Source of the DNA: Oscillospiraceae bacterium
Lineage (GTDB): Bacteria > Bacillota > Clostridia > Oscillospirales > CAG-272
DNA length: 32,022 bases
Assembly (NCBI GenBank): GCA_015063765.1
Contig: SVTN01000006.1
Span: 1 to 32,022 of the forward strand
Direction of reading: 5' to 3'
A program made the position numbers and the translations under genes. A model generated the notes under the pieces. That model saw nothing but the letters and a program-made list of their open reading frames with translations, was not told the DNA's origin and searched no databases. Shown here in pieces: positions 1 through 8,520 of this stretch; positions within the stretch are counted from its first letter, which is position 1, and each line of letters opens with the position of its first letter.

Positions 1-2
1 CC

Positions 3-1145
3 GTGAAGGTAAAGCTGCAGGGTACGGTTGATTTCACCGACTCTGCGACCGCACCCTCTGCCTTCGTGACCACCTACACCTATCCCGATGACGCCACCGG
101 TACCTACACGGTCGGCTCGGAAAAGAAGGATCTGAAGGGCACCGAGTGCACCGTATACACCTACGTGATCGAAAGAGCGCCCTACACCCGTCCCGACTAT
201 AACGCGGCGACCGTCAAGGAGAAGCTCGGCTTTGCCACCGAAAGCACCGACGACGCAACCGTCGTTGCCGAATACGAGGCAAGCATCAAGTCCAGACTCC
301 AAAAGGCATGCGACGCCTTGGCTGAGGAAGAGGTCAAGCAGGTGCTTCTCGCTCAGATCCTGGCAAACACCACCCTTCTTGAGGATCCCGTCCGCAACAT
401 CAAGAACTATGTGAACGGCGTGATCGACCAGGCGAAGGAGCAGTACCACGCAGGCGGCTACCGCGACAAGGTCAACGCGAGCGGTGAGTACGTCTACGAC
501 GATTTTGAGGACTTCCTCATCACCACCTTCTACACGCACAAGAAGGATGCCGATAACAAGACCATTTACTTCGGCTCCCGCAAGGAGGTCGAGAACGACC
601 TGTACGCTGAGGGACGCGAGCTTGTAAAGGAAAGCATCCTTATCTACTACCTTGCAGATCAGATCGGCTGCCGCCTGAGCGACGACCAGCTTCTTGCTAT
701 GGCAAAGGAAAGAGGCACAGCATGGGCGAAGGAGCAGATCGAGGCAGGCAGAGAGTATCTCCTCGCTTCGAACACCGTGGAAAATCTGAAGGCAAGCTAT
801 CCCGACTCCTACGCATCCTCGACCGACACCAAGACCAAAAAGCAGCAGCTCTTCGAGACCTGGGGGGCTGACAGCTACGAGGACTGCCTTGCAAAGCAGC
901 TCGCATATTACGGCGAGATGTACGGCGAGAACTTTGCAAGCTGGGATGAGTTTGCAAGGGCTGCATATCCCGACGATGCTTACGATTGGGAGGACTATGT
1001 AGAGTCCAAGCAGGGTAGAGAGAACCTTTACGGCATCTACCACGCCGAGGTCGTTATGGCGAAGCTTCTTGAGCTGAACGCAGAAAACGTTGCCGCAAGC
1101 TACAAGGAGATTGCTTTCGACGCGACCAAGGTCGAACTGAAATAA
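3..1145 (+). CDS. Trigger-factor-like exported chaperone/PPIase paralogue, 5' truncated by window edge
   Basis: The frame is open from the first bases, and the GTG at position 3 has no ribosome binding site because its upstream is missing. The real start, and probably a membrane anchor, lie outside the window. The first 60 visible residues match the end of the FKBP-like part in the next two paralogues: a short acidic stretch, then an LKGTECTVYTYVIE strand that aligns with LNGKTATLRLHIL and LNGAELTFHIVID. The rest is long charged helices like the substrate-binding C-terminal part of trigger factor, including a LSDDQLLAMAKE segment. By family knowledge it would be a folding helper. By analogy with the two downstream proteins it probably acts outside the membrane. 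Prolyl isomerase activity cannot be judged, because the catalytic part is missing and the domain is divergent. Architecture is fairly sure; function is inferred. Confidence 0.6.
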   Translation: MKVKLQGTVDFTDSATAPSAFVTTYTYPDDATGTYTVGSEKKDLKGTECTVYTYVIERAPYTRPDYNAATVKEKLGFATESTDDATVVAEYEASIKSRLQKACDALAEEEVKQVLLAQILANTTLLEDPVRNIKNYVNGVIDQAKEQYHAGGYRDKVNASGEYVYDDFEDFLITTFYTHKKDADNKTIYFGSRKEVENDLYAEGRELVKESILIYYLADQIGCRLSDDQLLAMAKERGTAWAKEQIEAGREYLLASNTVENLKASYPDSYASSTDTKTKKQQLFETWGADSYEDCLAKQLAYYGEMYGENFASWDEFARAAYPDDAYDWEDYVESKQGRENLYGIYHAEVVMAKLLELNAENVAASYKEIAFDATKVELK

Positions 1146-1148
1146 TTT

Positions 1149-1178
1149 CTTTTGCTCCGACTTTTGTCGGAGCAAAAG
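1149..1178 (+). other. Perfect intercistronic hairpin lacking a U-tract
   Basis: CTTTTGCTCCGAC and GTCGGAGCAAAAG form a perfect 13-bp stem with a TTTT loop, directly after the stop codon of the first gene. No T-run follows on the + strand, so it is not a standard intrinsic terminator. It could slow 3'-exonuclease decay or set relative expression of rnhA. The ORF-track start of the next gene (TTG at 1152) falls inside this hairpin, which argues against that start. Confidence 0.65.
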
Positions 1179-1244
1179 GCTTCTAAAGGCAAGAAAAATT
1201 CTGCCGATTTTGGGATCTTTACCAAGGACGGGAAGGAAAATTCT

Positions 1245-1706
1245 GTGAAAAAAGTGACCGTTTATACCGACGGCGCCTGCCGCGGAAACCCCGGTGTGGG
1301 GGGATGGGGAGCCATTCTTTCCTACGCGGGGGTGGAAAAGGAGCTCTCGGGCGGAGAGATGGAAACCACCAACAACCGCATGGAGCTTTCCGCCGCCATC
1401 TTTGCGCTTGAAGCGTTAAAGGAGCCTTGTGAAGTGACGCTTTACACCGACTCCAAGTATCTCTCCGATGCCGTTACGCTCGGCTGGTTAGAGGGCTGGC
1501 GACAGCGCGGCTGGCGACGCGGGAAAAACGAGCGCGTCTTGAACCCCGATCTTTGGGAGCGGCTTTACGGTCTTCTTACCCGTCACTCGGTGACCTTCGT
1601 TTGGGTGAAGGGACACGCCGACAATCCCTACAACTGCCGATGCGATGCACTTGCCACCGCCTATGCGGACTCCCTAAAAGCGAATGCATCTCAAAGCATA
1701 GAGTAA
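1245..1706 (+). CDS. rnhA: Ribonuclease HI
   Basis: This enzyme cuts the RNA strand of RNA:DNA hybrids, in primer removal and R-loop clearance in the cytoplasm. From the GTG at 1245 the protein is 153 residues, close to the 155 of the E. coli enzyme. All catalytic residues are in place: D9 ([11 protein letters not shown]), E47 (NNRMEL), D69 (YTDSKY), H124 (VKGHADN) and D134. The basic substrate-handle region around [15 protein letters not shown] is also present. GTG 1245 is preferred over the track's TTG 1152 because GGAAGG lies 8 bases upstream and the 31 extra residues do not look like RNase H. It sits between two trigger-factor-like genes and is probably co-transcribed with them by chance of position. 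Identification is very sure; the start is likely. Confidence 0.95.
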   Translation: MKKVTVYTDGACRGNPGVGGWGAILSYAGVEKELSGGEMETTNNRMELSAAIFALEALKEPCEVTLYTDSKYLSDAVTLGWLEGWRQRGWRRGKNERVLNPDLWERLYGLLTRHSVTFVWVKGHADNPYNCRCDALATAYADSLKANASQSIE

Positions 1707-1725
1707 ACAGGAAAGGATCTTTTTT

Positions 1726-3558
1726 ATGAAGAAGAACCAGAAACAACAGCCGCTTTCCAAGAAGCAACGCAAGAAGCTGGAAAAGAGCGGCGCGACGATC
1801 AAGACGCGCGAGCCGCGTGCTAAAATGCCGCGCGAGAAGAAATGGCTCATCTCGCTCGTTGCCGCCGTCTGCGTGATGGCGATCGCGTGTGCGTCCTTTG
1901 GCGGCATTCTGCTTGCCCGTGTGATCACGGATGCGCTTCACGACCCCTATGCCTCGGCATTTGAAGAGATCAAGTTGAACAAGCACATTGATACGAGCGC
2001 GATCGACGAAAAATTCTACACGGCGAACATCTTTGATTTTTCCGCGATCGAAAAGAATTACGTACCCATGACGCTTGCCGATATGGACGATTATATCGAG
2101 GGCGTGCGCGTGAACTACCGCACCCTGAACAAGGAAATGCAAAGAGATCGTGTGATCGGTCTTGGCGATACGGTTGCGGCTTACGTTACCGATATCTTCA
2201 AGGGAGGATCTCCCTTGACGTCGGAGGACGAAAAGGCAAACCGCTTGACCGTTCCCTCCAAGATGGAGGAGCTGTTCGGCTCCTACACAGGATATATCAC
2301 CTTCGTTGTGGGCGCTGAGCTCTTCGGCAAGGACTTTGATGACAAGCTGATCGAGGCAGGCATCAAGCCTGTCGATACCGTAAGAGAGATCCGCCAAAAC
2401 AACAAGAAATTAGAGGGCGGCTCCTTGGTTGCGATCACCGAGGAGGATACCGTTTGTATCACCTATTACTTCCAAAAGAGCAAGGGCGCGTCCGCGACTC
2501 CCTATGCGGAGGAGCTGAAGGACCGTTACAACTGGTCGACCACGGCGGAGGCGGAATCCAAGCTCCAATCGCGTGTAAAGCTTTCCGAGCTTGACGAGCG
2601 CTTCCGCACGGCACTCATCGACAACTGCAAGGCGATGGGGGAAACCTTCACCTTCGTAATGGAAAACTACGACCTCACGGGCGGTGGCAAGGAATCCGAC
2701 CGTGAAAGCGATTACCTGGTCACGGCTCAGGTGCATTTTGCTTTGACCGAGGAGGTGACCAAGGATATCACCTTTACCTTCCCCGAGGGCTACTTCGGCG
2801 AGAGCGACGGTGATTTCTACGAGCTTAACGGCAAGACCGCGACGCTGCGCCTGCACATTCTGTATTCGGACGACTATGAGCCTGCCACCTTTGACCGTCA
2901 GTTCATCACCGAGCAGTTAAAGATGGAGATCTCGGCAACGGACGACGCGGGTGCCATCGCAGAATACAAGCAAGCGGAGCTTGACCGACTCAATCGCGAG
3001 ATTGCCGAGAACAAGCTTCTCGCGAAGTACGATGCGGCGATCGCTCACCTCGTAAAGAAGGCAAACGGAAGCAAATATTTCTTGGAAACGACCGCAAACA
3101 CGGATCAGATCGCGGCTGCTGTGCAGGCGCAGATCACCCGCAATCTGCTTGAGCGCTATCTTGCCGCCAAGGGTCATCCCCCCACGACGGCAGAGCTGGA
3201 CGAGTATGCCGTTAGCCTTGCAAAAATGCAGGATATCAGCGTCAGCGGCGCACAGGAATATATTGAAACCGTCTTTTCGAGCGAGGCGGCTTCGAGAAAG
3301 CAGTCGGAGCTTTTGGTCTACACCATTTTCAAGGCTGAAAATATGAAGATCACCGACGAGATGCTTGAAAAGGCGTATGACGAATATATGGAAAAGGTTA
3401 CAGGCAGCATGTGGGATGCCGAAACGCATAACGAGGAATATTTCGTTAAGCTGTACGGCGAAGATACCATTAAGTCCTGGGTGCGCCACGACCTTGTTTA
3501 TAAGATGGTCGGCGAGTATCTTGTAAGCGTCAACAGCTACAATATCAAGGCGCAGTGA
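1726..3558 (+). CDS. Membrane-anchored trigger-factor-like (FKBP-fold) chaperone, paralogue 2
   Basis: The protein has 610 residues. Residues 1-40 are very basic and cytoplasmic, 41-66 form one membrane helix (LISLVAAVCVMAIACASFGG), and the rest should lie outside the cell. The outer part starts with FKBP-like strands (GDTVAAYVTDIFKGG, then FGKDFDDKLIEAGIKP). A second FKBP-like stretch ends in FTFPEGYF...LNGKTATLRLHIL, the signature end of trigger factor FKBP domains. The C-terminal 220 residues are helical, with a trigger-factor-like MKITDEMLEKAYDEY segment. Inferred role: holding or folding exported proteins, possibly with weak prolyl isomerase activity, analogous in job but not in fold to PrsA. 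AGGAAAGG precedes the ATG by about 9 bases. It lies 34 bp upstream of a similar gene. This is not bacterial tig itself, which is soluble, ribosome-bound and has a different N-terminal domain. Confidence 0.65.
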   Translation: MKKNQKQQPLSKKQRKKLEKSGATIKTREPRAKMPREKKWLISLVAAVCVMAIACASFGGILLARVITDALHDPYASAFEEIKLNKHIDTSAIDEKFYTANIFDFSAIEKNYVPMTLADMDDYIEGVRVNYRTLNKEMQRDRVIGLGDTVAAYVTDIFKGGSPLTSEDEKANRLTVPSKMEELFGSYTGYITFVVGAELFGKDFDDKLIEAGIKPVDTVREIRQNNKKLEGGSLVAITEEDTVCITYYFQKSKGASATPYAEELKDRYNWSTTAEAESKLQSRVKLSELDERFRTALIDNCKAMGETFTFVMENYDLTGGGKESDRESDYLVTAQVHFALTEEVTKDITFTFPEGYFGESDGDFYELNGKTATLRLHILYSDDYEPATFDRQFITEQLKMEISATDDAGAIAEYKQAELDRLNREIAENKLLAKYDAAIAHLVKKANGSKYFLETTANTDQIAAAVQAQITRNLLERYLAAKGHPPTTAELDEYAVSLAKMQDISVSGAQEYIETVFSSEAASRKQSELLVYTIFKAENMKITDEMLEKAYDEYMEKVTGSMWDAETHNEEYFVKLYGEDTIKSWVRHDLVYKMVGEYLVSVNSYNIKAQ

Positions 3559-3592
3559 TTGGCAGAGTCCGGAAAGGAATTGGTAAAAAACG

Positions 3593-5668
3593 ATGAATGA
3601 AAAGAATAATATTCCCGTAAACGACTCTCCCGAAGCTGTAATTGCGGTAAAGAAGCCCTCGCGCCGTCTTTTCGTCGTGCTGATCTCGCTTCTTACGGCA
3701 CTTTCCCTTTTGACCGCCGCGTTTGCCGTTCTCACCTTTGTGGATTTTTCAAAGGACGGGAATGACGGTACGACGGGCGGCGCAGGCTCGACGAATACGG
3801 TATTTAATTACTTCGACGCTCCCTATGCGGACTATATTGCCCTGACCGAGAGCATGCTGAAGGGCTTGACCCTCCCCGGCTACGACAGCCGCGTGGACGA
3901 GGTCACGGAAGAGAACGTTGCGAAGTATATCAACCGCATCCTTTTGAATGCGGTGGCGCTCACCGAGGACCAGATCACGCAAAAGAGCTATTCGGCGAAT
4001 GTGAAGTGGTCGGAAGCGATCGACTATGCCGATGATGTTTTCCTTTATATCGTCCGTGTCGAGAAGGGCGGCGATACCGTCAAAACGGACTACTTTGAGA
4101 ACGCCTATATGGAGCCCGGCCGTGTGCAGATCGGCATGGAGTATTTCGGCAAAAGCTTTGACGACGCCCTCACGGGTCTGATCCCGATGAACGTGGGCTC
4201 TTATGAAAGACGCACCAAAGGGGAAGTCAAGGCGACCGATGTCATCCTTATTTCCTACACCGCAACCGAAACGGTGAAGGCGACCGAGGAGGGCAAGGAG
4301 GACACGGTCAAGAACCATAAGAACTATGAAGGATTGCGCCTTGACCTTAACACGGTGGAGGATGCCGCATGGCGCGACGCGCTCCTTGCAAGCTACGGTA
4401 CCGTCGGTCAGTATTTCTCCTTTGAATACGAGGAGGATGTGAACGAGGACGGCACGAAGGAAAAGCTCAAGTATGAGGGCGTGATCGAAGCCGTGGTCGA
4501 AAACGAGGAAACCTATCCTCTCGTCGCGACCCTTCCCGAAAATTTCTTCGGTGAGAATCCCGAGGACGAAACGCTTGCCGCCCTCAACGGTGCGGAGCTG
4601 ACCTTCCATATCGTGATTGACCATATGGTGCCCCACGAGGCAAACACCGCCGAAACTCTCACGAAGGCGGATATTGATACCATCAACGCGTACCTTTCCG
4701 AGGGCGGGGCGCTCACATTTACCCCCTCGAACGATAAGGACGGCAAGGGCGAGCTTTCGACCCTGACCACCCAGAAGAGCACGCTGGAAGCGGAGATCAA
4801 GAAGCTAGAGGGCGAGATCGAAACTCTCCAAAAGGGCGATATCACAAAGCTCACCGCTGAGATCGCCGCTCTGGAAGAAGAGATCGCCGAGATGGAAGCG
4901 GAGGGCTCCGGCGCAAGTGCACAGGACATCACCGCCAAGAAGACCGCCTTGACGACCAAGACGAAGACGCTGGAAGCAAAGCAGAAGACGCTTGGCGAGA
5001 AGCAAACCTCGCTTGAAGCCAAGAAAGCAAAGCTCGCGGAAACCGAGCCGGCACTTGCTTCGGCAGAGGAGAAGGCACGCACCGAATGCCGCGCCTTCTT
5101 CAAGAAGGAGCTTGAGGACTCCTATGCGGAAACGGTGAAGATGACGGCAGGTCAGCTGGTCTACGATCATCTTGTCAAGACCCTCACCTTCATCAAGCTT
5201 CCCGAGAGCGAGATCGAAGCCATGGAGGAGAAAGCAAAGTCGTCGGTAGAGTATTATTACTCCCAGCTCTCTGTCACGGATAAGCGCAACTACAGAGATA
5301 TCGAGGCGTTTGCCGCCATGTACTTCGGCTACGAGGAAAAGGATTATAACGGCTACGTCCACTATATCGAGAGCTATCTTGCTCCCTACGAGATCAAGAC
5401 CCAGCTTCTCTTGCCCCTCATTTATAATACCTTTATCAACGACGAGAGCAAGCTGAACGCTAAGATCGACGCGCACGTCGCAGATCTCATTGAGATCACC
5501 GCCGCCGAGGGAACTCCCATGACGCGCGACGAGATCTTAAAGAATTATGAAACCAATGCCGGCAAGGATTACCTGCGCAACTACTACGCAATGCCCCTCG
5601 TCGTTTACGACTACCTTGCTGACAACAACAATGTTGATTTCACGCTTCGCGAAATCGAAAGCAAATAA
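3593..5668 (+). CDS. Membrane-anchored trigger-factor-like chaperone with coiled-coil insert, paralogue 3
   Basis: The protein has 691 residues. A short cytoplasmic tail is followed by one membrane helix at about 26-50 (LFVVLISLLTALSLLTAAFAVLTFV) and a large outer part. It repeats the plan of the preceding paralogue: an FGKSFDDALTGLIPMNVG segment aligning with FGKDFDDKLIEAGIKP, a strand DVILISYTATE, and an FKBP-domain end LPENFFGENP...LNGAELTFHIVID. Between the FKBP-like part and the helical C-terminus, residues about 386-497 form an extra heptad-like coiled coil rich in K, E, L and T (LEAEIKKLEGEIETLQK and following), which paralogue 2 lacks. The insert may be a stalk or dimerisation arm. 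GGAAAGG lies about 15 bases before the ATG, a long spacing, so efficiency is uncertain. Function is inferred from domain plan only. Confidence 0.62.
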   Translation: MNEKNNIPVNDSPEAVIAVKKPSRRLFVVLISLLTALSLLTAAFAVLTFVDFSKDGNDGTTGGAGSTNTVFNYFDAPYADYIALTESMLKGLTLPGYDSRVDEVTEENVAKYINRILLNAVALTEDQITQKSYSANVKWSEAIDYADDVFLYIVRVEKGGDTVKTDYFENAYMEPGRVQIGMEYFGKSFDDALTGLIPMNVGSYERRTKGEVKATDVILISYTATETVKATEEGKEDTVKNHKNYEGLRLDLNTVEDAAWRDALLASYGTVGQYFSFEYEEDVNEDGTKEKLKYEGVIEAVVENEETYPLVATLPENFFGENPEDETLAALNGAELTFHIVIDHMVPHEANTAETLTKADIDTINAYLSEGGALTFTPSNDKDGKGELSTLTTQKSTLEAEIKKLEGEIETLQKGDITKLTAEIAALEEEIAEMEAEGSGASAQDITAKKTALTTKTKTLEAKQKTLGEKQTSLEAKKAKLAETEPALASAEEKARTECRAFFKKELEDSYAETVKMTAGQLVYDHLVKTLTFIKLPESEIEAMEEKAKSSVEYYYSQLSVTDKRNYRDIEAFAAMYFGYEEKDYNGYVHYIESYLAPYEIKTQLLLPLIYNTFINDESKLNAKIDAHVADLIEITAAEGTPMTRDEILKNYETNAGKDYLRNYYAMPLVVYDYLADNNNVDFTLREIESK

Positions 5669-5677
5669 GTGAATCGC

Positions 5678-5698
5678 GCCGCGGGCTTTGCCCGCGGC
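5678..5698 (+). other. GC-rich intercistronic hairpin lacking a U-tract
   Basis: GCCGCGGGC-TTT-GCCCGCGGC is a perfect 9-bp all-GC stem between the third trigger-factor-like gene and alaS. AAACC follows, not a T-run. It resembles the hairpin at 1149 in placement and is probably a transcript-stability or partial-attenuation element. The TTG start of the track ORF for alaS (5688) lies in its loop. Confidence 0.6.
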
Positions 5699-5723
5699 AA
5701 ACCTACGAAAGGAACACCGCGTT

Positions 5724-8339
5724 ATGAAATGGACCTCTTTGAATGAGCTGCGCGAAGCCTATCTTTCCTTCTTTGAAAGCAAAGGGCATCTGCGCCTCCC
5801 GAGCTTTCCCCTCGTACCGATGGGGGACAAATCCCTGCTTCTTATCAACTCGGGCATGGCTCCCATGAAAAAGTATTTTACGGGTGAGGAAATTCCCCCC
5901 CGCCGCCGTGTCACCACCTGCCAGAAGTGCATCCGCACCCCTGACCTTGAGCGCGTGGGACACACCGCACGCCACGGCACCTTCTTTGAGATGCTGGGCA
6001 ACTTCTCCTTTGGTGATTACTTCAAGGAGGAGGCAATTCCGTGGGCGTGGGAGTTTTTGACCGAAACGCTTGCCATCCCCGCTGACCTTCTTTGGCCCTC
6101 TATCTACGAGGAGGACGATGAAGCGTACCACATCTGGGCGGACAAGATCGGCGTTTCCCCCGAGCACATCGTGCGCCTTGGTAAGGCGGACAACTTCTGG
6201 GAGCACGGTACCGGCCCCTGCGGTCCCTGCTCCGAGATCTATTTCGACCGCGGCATCAAGTACGGATGCGGCAAGCCTGACTGTAAGCCCGGCTGTGACT
6301 GCGACCGTTATATGGAGATCTGGAACAACGTCTTCTCCCAGTTCAACAATATGGGCGACGGCACCTATACCGAGCTTGAAAACAAGAACATCGATACGGG
6401 CATGGGTCTTGAGCGTCTTGCCTGCGTGATGCAGGGCGTGGACAACATGTTTGAGGTGGACTCGGTCCGCAAGATCCTCGACCACGTGGTGGCGGTTTCG
6501 GGCAAGAGGTACGGCGATGATAAGGAGAACGACATCTCCATCCGCGTCATTACCGACCATACCCGTTCGGCAATGTTTATGATCGCCGACGGCGTGATCC
6601 CCTCCAACGAGGGCAGAGGCTACGTGCTTCGCCGCATCCTTCGCCGCGCATGCCGTCACGGCAAGCTGCTCGGCATCGACCGTCCCTTCTTATGCGAGAT
6701 CTGTGTGACCGCCATTGGAGAGAGCGATGCGGCATACCCCGAGCTGAAGGAAAAGCGCGACTATATCTTAAAGGTGATGTCGATGGAGGAGGAGCGCTTT
6801 GACGCCACCATCGACGGCGGTATTTCCATTTTGAACACCCTCTTTGCCGAGGCAAAGGAAAAGGGCGAAACGGCACTTGCCGCTTCCGACGTCTTTAAGC
6901 TTTACGATACCTACGGATTTCCCTTCGACCTCACCCGTGAAATGGCAGAGGAGCAGGGTCTTTCGGTGGATGAGGAGGGCTTCCGCGCTCTCATGGAGGA
7001 GCAACGACAGCGTGCCCGTGCCGCCCGCGCCAACATCTCGGGCTGGGCATCTGCGGAAAGCGGTGCGCTTTCGGGTCTTCCCGCAACGCTCTTCTTCGGC
7101 TACGACAGCACCGAGGGCGAGGGCAAGATCCTTGCCATCCTCACCGACGAGGGTGCTGTAGAAACGCTCTCCGAGGGAGAAGCCACCCTTGTTCTTGATA
7201 AAACCGTCTTCTACGGAGAGGGCGGCGGTCAGGTGGGTGACGTCGGCGTGATGTGCGCCGAGGGCGTGGCTCTCACCGTCACCGATACCAAAAAGACGGA
7301 CGGCGTTTATCTGCATATGGTCACGCTGGACGAGGGCAAGATCGCCGTGGGCGATACCCTTTCGCTGCGCGTGAACGCTTCCCGCCGCGATGCCATTCGC
7401 CGCAACCATTCGGCTTGCCACCTTCTTCAGGCGGCACTCCGCACGGTGCTTGGCACGCACGTTGAGCAGGCAGGCTCTTACGTCGATGCCGATCGCGTTC
7501 GCTTTGACTTCTCGCATTTTGCCGCTATGACGCGCGAGGAGATCGCCCGCGTTGAGGCGATCGTAAATGAGAGCATTCTCCGCGCAGAGGGTTGCTCCAC
7601 TACCGTGACCGACATCGAAACGGCACGTGCGATGGGCGCGATGGCTCTCTTTGGAGAAAAGTACGGCAACACGGTACGCGTGGTCAAGATCGGCACAGGC
7701 TCGACCGAGCTTTGCGGCGGTACGCACGTGGGCAATACGGGCAACATCGGTCTTTTCCGCATTCTTTCCGAAAGCTCGGTGGCGGCAGGCGTTCGCCGTA
7801 TCGAGGGCACGACGGGTCTTGGCGTCCTTTCGCTTCTCGGCGAGAAGGAAGAAACGCTTGCATCCCTCGCACATGAATTGAAGGCACCCTCGGTGTCCGA
7901 CCTCTCTCGCCGTGCGTCCGCACTCCAAGCAGAGCTGAAGGAAACGAAGGCGGCACTCGCCGCCGCGGAAAGCAAGCTCGCTGTGGCAGAGCTTGGCGCA
8001 TTGCTTGACAAGGCAGAAGCGGTGGGCAAGGTTCGCTTGCTGGCAACCAAGCTGCAGGGCACGACCGATGCGGCGCGCACCATCTGCGATGCCATCAAGG
8101 AAAAGTACAGCGACATGGTAGCCGTTCTTGCCGTCACCGACGGAGAGAAGCTCGGCTTTGTGGCTTGTGCAGGTGCCGATGCCGTCAAGGCTGGCGCACA
8201 CGCGGGCAAGCTTGCATCCCTCGCCGCATCCGTCACAGGCGGTAAGGGCGGCGGCCGTCCCGACAGCGCACAGGCAGGCGGTAAGGATCTGAACAAGGTC
8301 GACGAGGCACTCGCCGCAGTCAAGGCAGCGCTTGCGTGA
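5724..8339 (+). CDS. alaS: Alanine--tRNA ligase
   Basis: This cytoplasmic class II enzyme charges tRNA(Ala) and hydrolyses mischarged Ser/Gly-tRNA(Ala). From ATG 5724 it has 871 residues, normal for the family. The N-terminal catalytic core shows INSGMAPMKKYF and the motif 2 region TPDLERVGHTARHGTFFEMLGN. The editing domain carries the zinc-site motifs HSACH (about residue 562) and CGGTHVGNTG (about residue 664). The C-Ala domain ends with a coiled coil and the glycine-rich GGKGGGRPDSAQAGG. GAAAGGA lies about 10 bases before ATG 5724. The 12 extra residues in the ORF track come from an in-loop TTG and do not belong to the family. A strong terminator follows. No T-box leader is visible in the 55-bp gap, which is unusual for a clostridial alaS, so it is probably co-transcribed with the genes before it. 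Confidence 0.98.
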   Translation: MKWTSLNELREAYLSFFESKGHLRLPSFPLVPMGDKSLLLINSGMAPMKKYFTGEEIPPRRRVTTCQKCIRTPDLERVGHTARHGTFFEMLGNFSFGDYFKEEAIPWAWEFLTETLAIPADLLWPSIYEEDDEAYHIWADKIGVSPEHIVRLGKADNFWEHGTGPCGPCSEIYFDRGIKYGCGKPDCKPGCDCDRYMEIWNNVFSQFNNMGDGTYTELENKNIDTGMGLERLACVMQGVDNMFEVDSVRKILDHVVAVSGKRYGDDKENDISIRVITDHTRSAMFMIADGVIPSNEGRGYVLRRILRRACRHGKLLGIDRPFLCEICVTAIGESDAAYPELKEKRDYILKVMSMEEERFDATIDGGISILNTLFAEAKEKGETALAASDVFKLYDTYGFPFDLTREMAEEQGLSVDEEGFRALMEEQRQRARAARANISGWASAESGALSGLPATLFFGYDSTEGEGKILAILTDEGAVETLSEGEATLVLDKTVFYGEGGGQVGDVGVMCAEGVALTVTDTKKTDGVYLHMVTLDEGKIAVGDTLSLRVNASRRDAIRRNHSACHLLQAALRTVLGTHVEQAGSYVDADRVRFDFSHFAAMTREEIARVEAIVNESILRAEGCSTTVTDIETARAMGAMALFGEKYGNTVRVVKIGTGSTELCGGTHVGNTGNIGLFRILSESSVAAGVRRIEGTTGLGVLSLLGEKEETLASLAHELKAPSVSDLSRRASALQAELKETKAALAAAESKLAVAELGALLDKAEAVGKVRLLATKLQGTTDAARTICDAIKEKYSDMVAVLAVTDGEKLGFVACAGADAVKAGAHAGKLASLAASVTGGKGGGRPDSAQAGGKDLNKVDEALAAVKAALA

Positions 8340-8367
8340 GCCCATATAATATAATGTAACCCTTTAT

Positions 8368-8414
8368 CCCCAAAAAGCCCCTAAAAATGGGACTTTTTGG
8401 GGAATTATTTTTAT
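8368..8414 (+). terminator. Intrinsic terminator after alaS
   Basis: CCCCAAAAAG...CTTTTTGGGG forms a 10-bp stem, extended inward by CCC/GGG with one bulged A. AATTATTTTTATT follows. It closes the run of genes that enters from the left edge. Confidence 0.85.
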
Positions 8415-8437
8415 TCGTGAAAATTTCCCGAAAAGGG

Positions 8438-8466
8438 TTGACTTTTTGATTTTGATGTAGTATAGT
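8438..8466 (+). promoter_or_regulatory. Sigma-A promoter for the ABC transporter operon
   Basis: TTGACT (8438-8443), a 17-base spacer, and TATAGT (8461-8466) are near consensus. The likely transcript start is around 8473. The leader carries a small GAAGAG/CTCTTC hairpin (8473-8491) just before the GCGGAGG ribosome site of the next gene. Confidence 0.8.
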
Positions 8467-8520
8467 TTGGGTGAAGAGGTGTAAGCTCTTCGAATAAATG
8501 CAGTAGCGGAGGCATACGCT

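Noticed and set aside
1152-1244. N-terminal extension of RNase HI from TTG
   Set aside because: The TTG is inside a hairpin stem, has no ribosome site, and GTG 1245 gives the family length with a good ribosome site.
5669-5723. T-box riboswitch before alaS
   Set aside because: The gap is only 55 bp, lacks a T-box sequence and specifier stem, and holds just the 21-base hairpin.
6768-8345. 525-codon ORF on the minus strand opposite alaS
   Set aside because: It lies wholly antisense to a certain gene, has no family motif, and is explained by the codon bias of alaS.
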